Shown here: positions 51,777 through 60,242 of the stretch, piece by piece
How the letters are laid out: the number at the start of each line of letters is the position of its first letter
Position numbering within the stretch: position 1 is the first letter of the stretch
Virus record (IMG/VR): IMGVR_UViG_3300021197_001752
Coordinates: 1-64,000 of that record
Source: a virus
Strand: one strand, 5' to 3'
Length of the DNA: 64,000 nucleotides
The notes under the pieces: model-generated
Told to the model about the DNA's origin: nothing
Database searches by the model: none
The model's input: only the letters and a program-made list of their open reading frames with translations
Position numbers and translations under genes: made by a program

Positions 51777-52652
51777 TTATTTGTAAAACTCCGCTCTAGT
51801 GTATGCCCAGTTGCACATACCACCATGGCTTACCACATGTCCCATACTATTGAAGTTATGCCAGCCATTGCTTCGACCCCAGTATATCTCTTCAAAATCA
51901 TACTTGAGGTCTAATATTTGTTGTTTATAGTTTTTCCAGTTTGGCTGCATCTGGTTATAATTCCACCTAAGATCACAAAATCCTATCTCGCCAATATCTC
52001 TAAATGAACAATACTCTTTTAGTAAATCTGGCCAGTTCTTATCTTCGTAGAGTAAAGCTTGTGGGTTGTAAGGCATAGGTGGGATTTTACCAGAAAAGTA
52101 TTTTACAAATGATATACCTGTGTGTCTTAAACCGTCAGCATGAAATGGTTCATTGTTTTTATCCCATATAGAGCCCAATAGATCAATCTCTCCATACATA
52201 AAGCAATCGCCAAATTTATACAGTTCTTTACCAGTCTGCTGTGTCAAGAGAATCATTTTATCTTCTGATTTTATTATGTCGTGGCAATACGATATAATAT
52301 CTTGCTTTGCTATTACAGAATCACCCCTGGTTTTTAGACAATAATCAAAACCTTTTTCTTTTGCGTGTTCTATTCCTAGTGATACAGATTTGTATTGGGC
52401 TGGCATATTGATTACAGTACCGCCGCTATCAACTGGGTGTAAGTCTTCCCAGATAACTTTATCGCAAATATCCTTTGTAGAGTTATAGGGCTCGTGTCCA
52501 TGTCCAACTAAAATTATGTACGCATCAGGATTATTGTTTCTTAAGCTTTGAATATTTGTATCTACTATTTCCTGTTTAGCTAAAAACCCAAGGCTACCTT
52601 GGGGGTCATAATCTGGAATGTGTATCTGCGATACAATACAATTATTTTTCAT
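51777..52652 (-). CDS. WavE-like glycan synthesis protein (291 aa)
   Basis: ATG at 52652 is preferred to the upstream TTG. The series DAYIILVGHGHE, FDYCLKTRGDSVI (D-x-D-like acidic site following K-x-R) and CFMYGEIDLLGSIW resembles the WavE/GT family of LPS synthesis proteins and the second such gene at 53275. Likely a glycosyltransferase. The stop is just before the GDPD-like start. Confidence 0.65.
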   Translation of the reverse strand: MKNNCIVSQIHIPDYDPQGSLGFLAKQEIVDTNIQSLRNNNPDAYIILVGHGHEPYNSTKDICDKVIWEDLHPVDSGGTVINMPAQYKSVSLGIEHAKEKGFDYCLKTRGDSVIAKQDIISYCHDIIKSEDKMILLTQQTGKELYKFGDCFMYGEIDLLGSIWDKNNEPFHADGLRHTGISFVKYFSGKIPPMPYNPQALLYEDKNWPDLLKEYCSFRDIGEIGFCDLRWNYNQMQPNWKNYKQQILDLKYDFEEIYWGRSNGWHNFNSMGHVVSHGGMCNWAYTRAEFYK

Positions 52653-53271
52653 ACTGATACCCAAACAACTCTATGTCTTTTGCGTATAGTTTAGCAACTT
52701 CAGCGGCACTTTCTTCATCATAATGTTCTGTGTAATGCCCATGGTTAGTAGGTCTATGCTGTGTAGAAAATAAGTGTTGATAAAACTTAAACCCCAATTT
52801 GTTCATAAGGACTTTCATATCCGCTTGGATATTTTCTACCCTTAGGATCATATCGACGGCCCTATCCTCTGTATGAGTATAAACATGCTGAGGGAGAAAA
52901 TGAACATCATTTATCCACTTGCCTTCACCGATCCTCATAACAAAATCTTTAAAATCCTTATACTCAGACAATAACGGTTCATCATATCGTATCAAGCCAG
53001 AGTACTCATGTTTTCTATTTTGTGTAAAGTCCATATAGCCTGATAACAACCTAGACCAAGGATTCCTAACAGCAGCAAATGAATAATACCTGTGGTAGTC
53101 AGGCTTTATATTTAGGATCTGTTGGTAACTCATATGGTGTATATGTGGCTCTGGGTCGGACCTATCGTTACCCTTAAGTTCATATAAATCCTTGAGTAGC
53201 ACATGAATTGAAGACCCTGCTGCTTTTGGGTTGTGTACGAATATTATTTTCTTTTCATCATCTATAAACAT
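52642..53271 (-). CDS. PAPS-dependent sulfotransferase (209 aa)
   Basis: The two PAPS-binding elements are clear: FVHNPKAAGSS at 11-21 (5'-phosphosulfate loop, usually HxPKtaGtS) and FAAVRNPWSRLLSGY at 65-79 (3'-phosphate motif with RNP and Ser). The order, size and HFLPQHVYT further on match the Sulfotransfer_2 family, which sulfates glycans. Together with the APS kinase fusion 3 kb downstream it forms a plausible sulfate-transfer route. Overlaps the WavE-like gene by about 11 bases. Confidence 0.88.
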   Translation of the reverse strand: MFIDDEKKIIFVHNPKAAGSSIHVLLKDLYELKGNDRSDPEPHIHHMSYQQILNIKPDYHRYYSFAAVRNPWSRLLSGYMDFTQNRKHEYSGLIRYDEPLLSEYKDFKDFVMRIGEGKWINDVHFLPQHVYTHTEDRAVDMILRVENIQADMKVLMNKLGFKFYQHLFSTQHRPTNHGHYTEHYDEESAAEVAKLYAKDIELFGYQYEK

Positions 53272-53274
53272 ATT

Positions 53275-54054
53275 TTATCTATCATAATAACTTTGGACAT
53301 ATGGGTTCATAAAAGAAAATGTAGCTCCACACTGCGCCCAGCGAGCAATGTATTCTCCCAGTCTATTAATATCAAAAACTTTGAAATATTTATCAAATGT
53401 AGAATGTATATTTTCTTCTACGCCGTGCCAGGTATCCCTAGGTATTCCTGAGCCTATTAGGAAGATGTGCGCCAAAGAAACTTCAGCACTATTAAGCGTT
53501 TGGTCTATATCCTCCTCTTTCTCTAAACCTGGTAACACTATATGATCCCTGTAATATGCTAATGCTATCTTTAGACCATTGTGAATACTTTCTCTTTTGC
53601 AAGCATATATGTGGTCTCCTATGTGATAAGGTGAGCCCATATGAGCCCTCTTATAAAAAATATTACCACAAATAAATTTATGGCTTGATTTTCTAAGTTC
53701 TTTTTTGATAATCGAGAAATCTTCGTAATATTCATCCGAGCGCATTTTTATGATATAATCTGCCGATGATTTCTCTAGACCATTATATGTTGACAAACAA
53801 GCCCAGTAATATGTGGAACAACCAACGATTCCCTTGTACGGTTCACCAGTTGGATCAGCAGGTCGCTGAGGTAGCTCTTCTGATGTTATCACCACATTGT
53901 TATAATCTGATAGCTTCTCTATCCAAGTGCCTGAATCTTCATGGTCCCATGTAGAAATTATAACTTTGTTAAATTGTTTACACAACACATCCATCTTCGA
54001 TAAGAAGACATTGCTACCATCAATGGGTCCTTGAATGATTAGATCAATATTCAT
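53275..54054 (-). CDS. WavE-like LPS synthesis protein (259 aa)
   Basis: Begins MNIDLIIQGPIDGSNV, with the WavE-type IIQGPI start, then YIIKMRSDEYY (acidic metal-binding site) and AHIFLIGSGIPRD. Probable glycosyltransferase for surface-glycan assembly. AAGG in the preceding stop region serves as ribosome-binding site. Sits directly downstream of the split transketolase genes. Confidence 0.75.
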   Translation of the reverse strand: MNIDLIIQGPIDGSNVFLSKMDVLCKQFNKVIISTWDHEDSGTWIEKLSDYNNVVITSEELPQRPADPTGEPYKGIVGCSTYYWACLSTYNGLEKSSADYIIKMRSDEYYEDFSIIKKELRKSSHKFICGNIFYKRAHMGSPYHIGDHIYACKRESIHNGLKIALAYYRDHIVLPGLEKEEDIDQTLNSAEVSLAHIFLIGSGIPRDTWHGVEENIHSTFDKYFKVFDINRLGEYIARWAQCGATFSFMNPYVQSYYDR

Positions 54055-54055
54055 T

Positions 54056-54538
54056 TTACCTTGACAAATTCACATAAGTTGGTTTTCCATTATACATGAT
54101 ACCTTTAAATAAACGTTTCATATCTTCAGGGTCTTCAGGCCAGTGCTTTTCAATATTCTTGAATCCGCTAAGGTGTTCCTTGTCATCAGTCGCCCAATGT
54201 GACCAGCCTAACCAAAGATAATCTTTATCCCTACCCGCACCAATTAATTTGACTGGGATCTTCTCATAATCAACGTAGTTTCTAATAAATTCAAATGGTC
54301 GATACAATGTGAATGGCGTCATTGAATAACATACTACAAGCTTACCCTCTTGGGCTAAGCCAATACTCATCCCCATCATTAATTGTTCTGCTGCGCCTGG
54401 GTTGATAACTCTGTCTGGGAACTCTTCACGAATCTCATCAAAATGTCCATAACCTAAATCACCAACGACAAAAACAATATTTTCGTTTTCTTTCATTTCT
54501 TCATGTAATAAACTGACAAATGTTTTTCTAACGCTCAT
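54056..54538 (-). CDS. Transketolase, C-terminal (pyrimidine-binding) subunit
   Basis: 160 residues: NIVFVVGDLGYG, FPDRVINPGAAEQLMMGMSIGL (catalytic Glu in NxGxAEQ), FTLYRPFEFIRNYV. This is the pyrimidine-binding half of a two-gene transketolase. Overlaps the N-terminal subunit gene by 11 bases. With the upstream partner it would transfer two-carbon ketol units between sugar phosphates, requiring thiamine diphosphate. Confidence 0.88.
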   Translation of the reverse strand: MSVRKTFVSLLHEEMKENENIVFVVGDLGYGHFDEIREEFPDRVINPGAAEQLMMGMSIGLAQEGKLVVCYSMTPFTLYRPFEFIRNYVDYEKIPVKLIGAGRDKDYLWLGWSHWATDDKEHLSGFKNIEKHWPEDPEDMKRLFKGIMYNGKPTYVNLSR

Positions 54539-55172
54539 TATTCAACATCTCCGTACCTAGTTTGTAATCTTCCGCTGAAAGCTTGCAATAGTGTGCATCA
54601 AGATCTTTCAAAAATGGGAAATATGAGTTGACATCGGTTTTGTGAAAGTGTATCCTTGGCAAGAAAGCTTTACAGCGACGCTCAAGATACTCTACATCCA
54701 CTGGGTCATAACAAGCCCATCCATTAGCATTGACATAAATTTCCATATTGTCAACATTATATTCTTCTATGTATCTTAGTGCTTCCCAGACTGAACCTTC
54801 TGCACATTCTCCGTCGCTAACCATAACATGAACCTTGCGGTTCTTATTAGCCAGTGCCCGACCCACAGCGATCACTATACCAGAACCCAGGCTACCAGTT
54901 GATACATAAATGTGATTGTCCTCATCCCAATTAGGGTGTCCGCCGTGTTTTTCTACTAGAGCATCTGCGTCAATATGATCATAATATTTTTCTAATACCA
55001 CGTATAAAGCATAAGCAGCATGACCGTTTGATAACACAAATATATCATCTTCATTTTTGTTTTTGAAGATCTCGTCAATTATATCCACACATGTAAAGCA
55101 ACTCCCAACGTGTTCCTCGTTGTGATCATATAGAAGTTTTAACAATCTTTGGTGTAAGACTTTATCGCTCAT
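54528..55172 (-). CDS. Transketolase, N-terminal (diphosphate-binding) subunit
   Basis: 214 residues. The TPP-binding motif reads VSDGECAEGSVWEALRYIEE to VNANG (usually GDGE...N), preceded by the substrate-binding STGSLGSGIVIAVGRALA and LSNGHAAYALY. Both halves together are about 374 residues, short compared with bacterial split transketolases (about 600). It follows the nucleotidyltransferase-RpiB gene with a 4-base overlap. Confidence 0.9.
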   Translation of the reverse strand: MSDKVLHQRLLKLLYDHNEEHVGSCFTCVDIIDEIFKNKNEDDIFVLSNGHAAYALYVVLEKYYDHIDADALVEKHGGHPNWDEDNHIYVSTGSLGSGIVIAVGRALANKNRKVHVMVSDGECAEGSVWEALRYIEEYNVDNMEIYVNANGWACYDPVDVEYLERRCKAFLPRIHFHKTDVNSYFPFLKDLDAHYCKLSAEDYKLGTEMLNNER

Positions 55173-56335
55173 TTCATCCCCAATGTCTTGCTCATTCTGG
55201 TCATGTGACGTCCACCATCAAACGATGAGTTCTTCCATAATTTCACCATACTATCAAACGTAGACTCGCTAACATACTTACTAGGCACTGAGAACCAGTT
55301 GGCACAGTTGTGGGTCATCGCATGTTCCGCTGTATATTCATCAAATACTAAAGCTGCAATAGTGCCATTCATATTACTCGCTAATATATTTACACCCTGA
55401 CCTGTACGGCAAAAGCCGATGCCAAAGTCACAAATGTTGTTTTGGATTGCCCTAATCGCTTGAGATACATAATCATTGTAATCACAACTTTGATTTACAT
55501 AAGTACCAAAATCAACATAAGGTATATTATTAGCCTCTAATACTCTCCTGGCCATTTCTTTAGCCTCGAACCCTGAATGGTCGCAGGCGATAGCTATAGG
55601 CTTCTGTCCAAATCGTGGTGCTACATGATTGACAAAGAACTCCAACTCTTGTGGTGTTCCCAGGACATGCATTTTCTCTACCTGATGAATGCCAACTTTA
55701 GCACCGTCTCGGATCATATGATTATACATTGGACAGATATAGAACTCATTCTTTACACGAATATTCTTTTCGATCATCTCTTCCGCATACTGAATGAACA
55801 TCTTACCAGTCTTGTAATAATATACACCTACAGCAGCATTTTGGCTGATTACTTCCTTCTCAGCCGTTCTGGTTGCATAACCTTCCTCGTTCATTTCTAC
55901 ATAACTATGGGCTGGACTGTTCGCTTTGAACGTTAGCAAATATCCATCCATCTCTTCTGGCACAGAGGCTGGGTCAAACTGGTTTTCGTAATATACATCA
56001 GGCGTATAAATAAACAGAGGCAAATCATTGTCAATATATTCTCTAGCCAATAAACAGGTGGACACTGATCCATCGGTGATATGATCGACAACGACAATTT
56101 TTACGTCTTCACCAAATTTATCCCTCAATATTTGATCGATTGAGAAGTTGTGAATATGATCTAGGCGCACTGCAAAAATAAGATTGCAATCATCTACCTT
56201 GAATGCATCCATAGCCCAATCAATAACATGTCTGGTATTTGCCATGATTAGCGGCTTGGGCATAGTGTAGCCCTTATCTAAAAACCTCTGTGCTCTACCT
56301 GCTACAGGTAGCAATACGTTATATTTCTTTGTCAT
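55169..56335 (-). CDS. Sugar nucleotidyltransferase fused to ribose-5-phosphate isomerase B-like domain (388 aa)
   Basis: Residues 1-240: LLPVAGRAQRFLDKGYTMPKPLI, the signature of sugar-1-phosphate nucleotidyltransferases, with YTPDVYYE (metal site). Residues about 248-360 resemble RpiB/LacA: IAIACDHSGFEAKEMARRVL, YVDFGTY, DYNDY, GIGFCRTGQGVNILASN and CANWFSVPSKY. RpiB interconverts ribose-5-P and ribulose-5-P. The fusion hints that the isomerised sugar phosphate or its product is activated to a nucleotide sugar. SD AAGGGG before the ATG. Confidence 0.87.
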   Translation of the reverse strand: MTKKYNVLLPVAGRAQRFLDKGYTMPKPLIMANTRHVIDWAMDAFKVDDCNLIFAVRLDHIHNFSIDQILRDKFGEDVKIVVVDHITDGSVSTCLLAREYIDNDLPLFIYTPDVYYENQFDPASVPEEMDGYLLTFKANSPAHSYVEMNEEGYATRTAEKEVISQNAAVGVYYYKTGKMFIQYAEEMIEKNIRVKNEFYICPMYNHMIRDGAKVGIHQVEKMHVLGTPQELEFFVNHVAPRFGQKPIAIACDHSGFEAKEMARRVLEANNIPYVDFGTYVNQSCDYNDYVSQAIRAIQNNICDFGIGFCRTGQGVNILASNMNGTIAALVFDEYTAEHAMTHNCANWFSVPSKYVSESTFDSMVKLWKNSSFDGGRHMTRMSKTLGMK

Positions 56336-56337
56336 CT

Positions 56338-56673
56338 TTACCCCTTATAGGCTCTAATATTTTTTATTACACCATCTTGACTATATGTGATGATGTCTGC
56401 TACTATTATTTCTTGCTTGTCTAGAGTTATCACAATTTCCGCTGTGGCGGTCAAGAGAAGCTTATCAACAGTGCACCGTGTTATATCAACCTTGATATCA
56501 TCTACACTATCAAATAAACCCCTATTTGCTTCTAGGACTTTTTCCCTACCATGGCATTCAACATCCCAATCCATAAGTGACACAGTGCTACTATAAAGCT
56601 CTTTTAGTGCGTCCAAATCCTTACGTTCAAATGCAGAAAAGTATTTCCAAGTTAGTTGATAGAGATCCATCAT
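56338..56673 (-). CDS. NTF2/SnoaL-like small protein (111 aa)
   Basis: Pattern YFSAFERKDLDALKELYSST, VSLMDWDVECHGREKVLEAN and a beta-rich end with ADIITYSQDGVIKNIRAYKG: an NTF2-like alpha+beta barrel used by small isomerases and binding proteins. Located between the kinase and the nucleotidyltransferase-RpiB genes. Likely participates in the sugar pathway; the reaction is unknown. Confidence 0.7.
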   Translation of the reverse strand: MMDLYQLTWKYFSAFERKDLDALKELYSSTVSLMDWDVECHGREKVLEANRGLFDSVDDIKVDITRCTVDKLLLTATAEIVITLDKQEIIVADIITYSQDGVIKNIRAYKG

Positions 56674-57539
56674 TTTACCCCTTGAATAAAGTCTGTAGCA
56701 TATGCATGTGCATACTCAACATTTTTCTTTATATTATTTGGATCTTTCTGTGTGCTATGCATAAAACCTGCTGCGAATGCATCGCCAGCGCCTAGCACAT
56801 CTAACTTTACATCATTTATGTATTCACTACTGACCATGAAATCATTACCCTGTGCGCTAACGAAGCTGCCTCTAGGGCTATGTACGATTGCTGCTGATCC
56901 AACGGATTCGCCGAGCGACATCGCTGCATATATTTCATATTGTTCGCCCGTAACACTTGTGGCACTATCATCCGATGTAATCACAAAATTCATATTTCTT
57001 ACTAGATTCATTATTCTCTTCCTCTCTGCGCTGCTGTGTGCAGCCAAGCAGAAGTCTGCGGATATTATACTAGTTTCTGGGATTTGTGTAAACATTTTTT
57101 TATCTACTCCTAATAAAGTATCTAAATACATGAAATGGTACCACTTTGATTTGGGTAAAATAAAGTCAGAGCTTATCTTACAGGCTCCCCAGTTGACTAT
57201 ACTGCTTCTTCTTTGTTCTTCTGTTTCACATATTATAAAGGCGTTTGTTGTAGGTATCTCTGCACGAGCTACATGATAGTCAAAATTTGGATTCTTGTTT
57301 TTATATTCTTGTAACCTCTCTATTACATCACTGCCCTGTTTATCATTCCCTACTACTGTAGAAACAAATACTTTATACTTTTTATCTATTTCACATAAAC
57401 CTCGGGCGGTATTCATAACGCCGCCAAGGTCAGTCTTTGTTGACAGCCCTAAATTAGATACACCTACTTGAAATGAGTTGGTTGCTTGTACTGTGTCTAG
57501 GAATATATTTCCGACTATGCAGAAATCAAAACTTTTCAT
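56670..57539 (-). CDS. PfkB-family sugar kinase (289 aa)
   Basis: ATG at 57539 is preferred over an upstream TTG. Features: FDFCIVGNIFLD, STKTDLGGVMNTARGL (substrate Gly-Gly), and the PfkB signature KLDVLGAGDAFAAGF near residue 250 (catalytic Asp in GAGDAF). It phosphorylates a sugar or sugar phosphate using ATP. The context (KdsC-like, RpiB, transketolase) argues for a pentose- to heptose-related intermediate; inference. Confidence 0.85.
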   Translation of the reverse strand: MKSFDFCIVGNIFLDTVQATNSFQVGVSNLGLSTKTDLGGVMNTARGLCEIDKKYKVFVSTVVGNDKQGSDVIERLQEYKNKNPNFDYHVARAEIPTTNAFIICETEEQRRSSIVNWGACKISSDFILPKSKWYHFMYLDTLLGVDKKMFTQIPETSIISADFCLAAHSSAERKRIMNLVRNMNFVITSDDSATSVTGEQYEIYAAMSLGESVGSAAIVHSPRGSFVSAQGNDFMVSSEYINDVKLDVLGAGDAFAAGFMHSTQKDPNNIKKNVEYAHAYATDFIQGVK

Positions 57540-58062
57540 TTTTGTCAAGTGCTTCTATATCTTCCATGGTACAATCATTTATTAGTCCACGCTCAAGCAT
57601 CACTCCAACCATTTCCATTATTACGTTACAACCAGCATTGCTTTGGAGAACATTATGATAGCCAAACGCAGAGGTACAAAGCTTTTTCACTTCCCAATTG
57701 GCATCTGCGGGACAAAAAGGATATCTGACGGCCTGTAAGATACTACTATCGAATAAGTCATCGCCAATATAAGCCATGTGTTCAGGAGTTGTATTGTATT
57801 TTTCCTGCAACTCTGGGATGAAGTCTACCTTGTCTTTTCCACGAGCATAAAAGAAATCAATGTTTCGATTTTTAGCCATAGCTTGATTGACAGTATCATC
57901 GCCTGATAGGAAGCAGACATCTATGCCAGCGCCACGAAGCCGCTTGATTGCAGTGAAGTCCTTGTCACAATACGTTTTAGCAAATGGCATACCATCTAAT
58001 CCATAATATTTTCTGCCATCCGTCAGTACACCATCAATGTCCAATATCACTAATTTAATCAT
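57526..58062 (-). CDS. KdsC-like HAD phosphatase (178 aa)
   Basis: 178 residues, typical of KdsC-type phosphatases. Motifs: VILDIDGVLTDGRKYY, FLSGDDTVN, GKDKVDF and YIGDDLFD, ending in a helical tail. KdsC removes phosphate from KDO-8-P; related enzymes act on other nine-carbon sugar phosphates. Together with the kinase it may process a higher-carbon sugar phosphate. Stop overlaps the kinase start by 14 bases. Confidence 0.85.
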   Translation of the reverse strand: MIKLVILDIDGVLTDGRKYYGLDGMPFAKTYCDKDFTAIKRLRGAGIDVCFLSGDDTVNQAMAKNRNIDFFYARGKDKVDFIPELQEKYNTTPEHMAYIGDDLFDSSILQAVRYPFCPADANWEVKKLCTSAFGYHNVLQSNAGCNVIMEMVGVMLERGLINDCTMEDIEALDKNEKF

Positions 58063-58802
58063 ACGAATCCTCTGTCTTCCTTTGTAATATTATACTGCTT
58101 AAGCAAAGGGGTAATTTCTTGTTCATATTCTCCAACATTCCATTTCCCTTTCACAATGGCAGTCGCAATATACGGATATGTACTTGAGTCCCAGTGGTAC
58201 ATGCCACGTCTCTTCTCACCATTATATGTGTAAAGACCTTGAATGTTAAGTTGTTTACATATTTGTGAAGCCATTATCTCAAACTCGTGGATTTTATCAA
58301 TATCCGTTTCGGAATATATTTCAAGTAAATCTTCTGTTCTCCACAATGAGGGCTGCACAGCAAACAGAAAGTCAGGGTTGTGTTCTAACAAATGGAACCC
58401 ACTGTGGTTTTTGAATTGCACATCCCGATGGTTTTCCCGATATAATCCACCCTTTATGAATTTTATGTAACTAATGTCTTCTTCATCTAAGATTTCTTTG
58501 CTTTTTTTTATGCCCTGATAATCAGGAGCATCATACAAAATCATATCTTCATGATGAAAGATACAGTATTCTTCATCGATGTGTCTAAGGCAATGCTCTA
58601 CTCTTTTATCATACTGGTCATTCTCGCTATAATAAATTGCATCCCAGTGATCAGGCAAGAGGTTCTCTGTATCTTTGTCGATAAAAGCATATTTTTTTAT
58701 GCCTGTTAGGTGTTTATCAATTTGACCAGTAAACATTTCCCACACATCACTGTAATCGCTATGTGAGTACATAATGATAGCTATATCCTGCATGTTATTC
58801 AC
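58059..58802 (-). CDS. Probable glycosyltransferase-related protein (247 aa)
   Basis: The N terminus MNNMQDIAIIMYSHSDYSDV leads to IDKDTENLLPDHWD, then EEYCIFHHEDMILYD, where HHEDM provides an acidic metal site as in GT-A proteins. LLEHNPDFLFAVQPSLWRTE follows. I could not name the family. Position within the cassette supports sugar transfer. Confidence 0.6.
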   Translation of the reverse strand: MNNMQDIAIIMYSHSDYSDVWEMFTGQIDKHLTGIKKYAFIDKDTENLLPDHWDAIYYSENDQYDKRVEHCLRHIDEEYCIFHHEDMILYDAPDYQGIKKSKEILDEEDISYIKFIKGGLYRENHRDVQFKNHSGFHLLEHNPDFLFAVQPSLWRTEDLLEIYSETDIDKIHEFEIMASQICKQLNIQGLYTYNGEKRRGMYHWDSSTYPYIATAIVKGKWNVGEYEQEITPLLKQYNITKEDRGFV

Positions 58803-59625
58803 CTGTTATATCAATGTAGCTTGTTTTTTCATATAGCCCTATATCTTTAAAAAACCACTTATAGAACTTATGATTATCAATGCACTGCCATTTATCAAAC
58901 TTAACCAACTTGTCTGTTCGATAATCTTTTGGCTTCTCTTGTTCATTACTAAACTCGTCTTCGGAATTACTATCAAACCAGCCCTCGGTGATTGATTTAT
59001 AATAATCGCTACCAGGTGTATAATACTCCTGTATTTTGTCATATGCACTGCCAACCAAATCCATATTCTCGCTGTTAGAATAAAACCAATGGTCAGCATA
59101 TCCCCAGTTCATCTGATCCCAGTAGGCAGCGTACATCTTATTCATATCTAAGGTTGGGTCAAAATTTATATTGGTTACATAATATGTCTGCGGGTGCTCT
59201 TTACCTCTAGTGCCAATATCGGTTCTAGCTAATATTACTGCATCATACTTAAAGTTGTTCTCTTTCTCGTGTTCTGCTTTTATTTCAAGGACTCTTTTGC
59301 GAGAGTACAGAAAACTGAATGTTTGAAAGATAGAATTGCTTTTATACATTGTTCCGCTACGATCAAAGCCATCATCAAACCATCCCTGGTCCATAGAATC
59401 TAGTTCACTCTTGAAATCTCTTTGTTGTTCGTATTGGACTTTAATGGGATCATACATATGGTGTATCATGTTTTTAACACCTTCGCCTTGTTCCCAACAG
59501 TGAAAAAACACATCCACATCATTGTTGCTCATTACTTTTCTTTTTAAATATTCCCAAGATGCAAAGGCGGCGTTTTCTCCGCCGCTATTCAAAAAGTATC
59601 CGTGGAAACATAGAGCTATCTTCAT
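58795..59625 (-). CDS. Probable glycosyltransferase (276 aa)
   Basis: Starts MKIALCFHGYFLNSGGENAA with NDVDVFFHCWE; later YDAVILARTDIG (R-x-D acidic site after a strand), TYYVTNINF and YADHWFYSNSENMDL. This order matches a recurring phage and bacterial family of putative capsule/LPS glycosyltransferases with an FxHxW strand. Sugar specificity is unknown. Confidence 0.65.
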   Translation of the reverse strand: MKIALCFHGYFLNSGGENAAFASWEYLKRKVMSNNDVDVFFHCWEQGEGVKNMIHHMYDPIKVQYEQQRDFKSELDSMDQGWFDDGFDRSGTMYKSNSIFQTFSFLYSRKRVLEIKAEHEKENNFKYDAVILARTDIGTRGKEHPQTYYVTNINFDPTLDMNKMYAAYWDQMNWGYADHWFYSNSENMDLVGSAYDKIQEYYTPGSDYYKSITEGWFDSNSEDEFSNEQEKPKDYRTDKLVKFDKWQCIDNHKFYKWFFKDIGLYEKTSYIDITGE

Positions 59626-60242
59626 TTTATTCTACAATCTTTGAAAAGTGTAAATTCTGTCAAATCTCTATAAGGAGGGGACTCTGGAATATCAGGGTTG
59701 ATCCTGGGGAAGTTTTGCATCAAGGATAAACCATGAGCAGCCTGTTGCGGAGTCATATACATATTCCAGCCCAGTGTTTTTATATCATCGTCCTGATATC
59801 TGATTCCTTCACTGCGCCCCTCATAGCGAGCCTCTCTGGCCCAGTCAGATAATTCTTTACTATCAGTTAAAATCATACCACCCTTACTAATCTTGAGGTG
59901 CTTTTTGATATGAAAGGATAAGCACATATGTGTGCCTGGTCTATACATATCAGTTGTAAACCTCTTAGCTGCGTCAAAGATTGGAAACGGCTTCAACTGA
60001 TAGATCCCTTGCCAACATAGGTCTTCAAATACCACCTCTCCACCAGCGTGCATGATAGATTGTGGTACTGATAGATAAGTTTGCCTAGGTATCGTTACCT
60101 CTTTATTTTTGACGCCCTCAAACATACAGCACAAAAACAATGCATTAGTACAGGAATCTAGTGATACCGCATAAGGTGCACCTGTATAATCAGCCACCGA
60201 TTGCTCGAACATCTTTACTACTTCATATGGATTCTGTTTCAT
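59622..60242 (-). CDS. Short DegT/DnrJ-family aminotransferase-like protein (206 aa)
   Basis: ATG at 60242 is chosen: the longer frame would lie fully inside the GNAT gene, and GGAAAAAG precedes this start. Motifs: AVSLDSCTNALFL, TIPRQTYLSVPQSIMHAG and LSFHIKKHLKISKGGMILTD, where the PLP lysine and the Gly-Gly turn would lie. DegT enzymes make 3- or 4-amino sugars from keto-sugars. It is only about half the usual length (about 370), lacking the C-terminal small domain, so activity is uncertain. Confidence 0.75.
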   Translation of the reverse strand: MKQNPYEVVKMFEQSVADYTGAPYAVSLDSCTNALFLCCMFEGVKNKEVTIPRQTYLSVPQSIMHAGGEVVFEDLCWQGIYQLKPFPIFDAAKRFTTDMYRPGTHMCLSFHIKKHLKISKGGMILTDSKELSDWAREARYEGRSEGIRYQDDDIKTLGWNMYMTPQQAAHGLSLMQNFPRINPDIPESPPYRDLTEFTLFKDCRIK

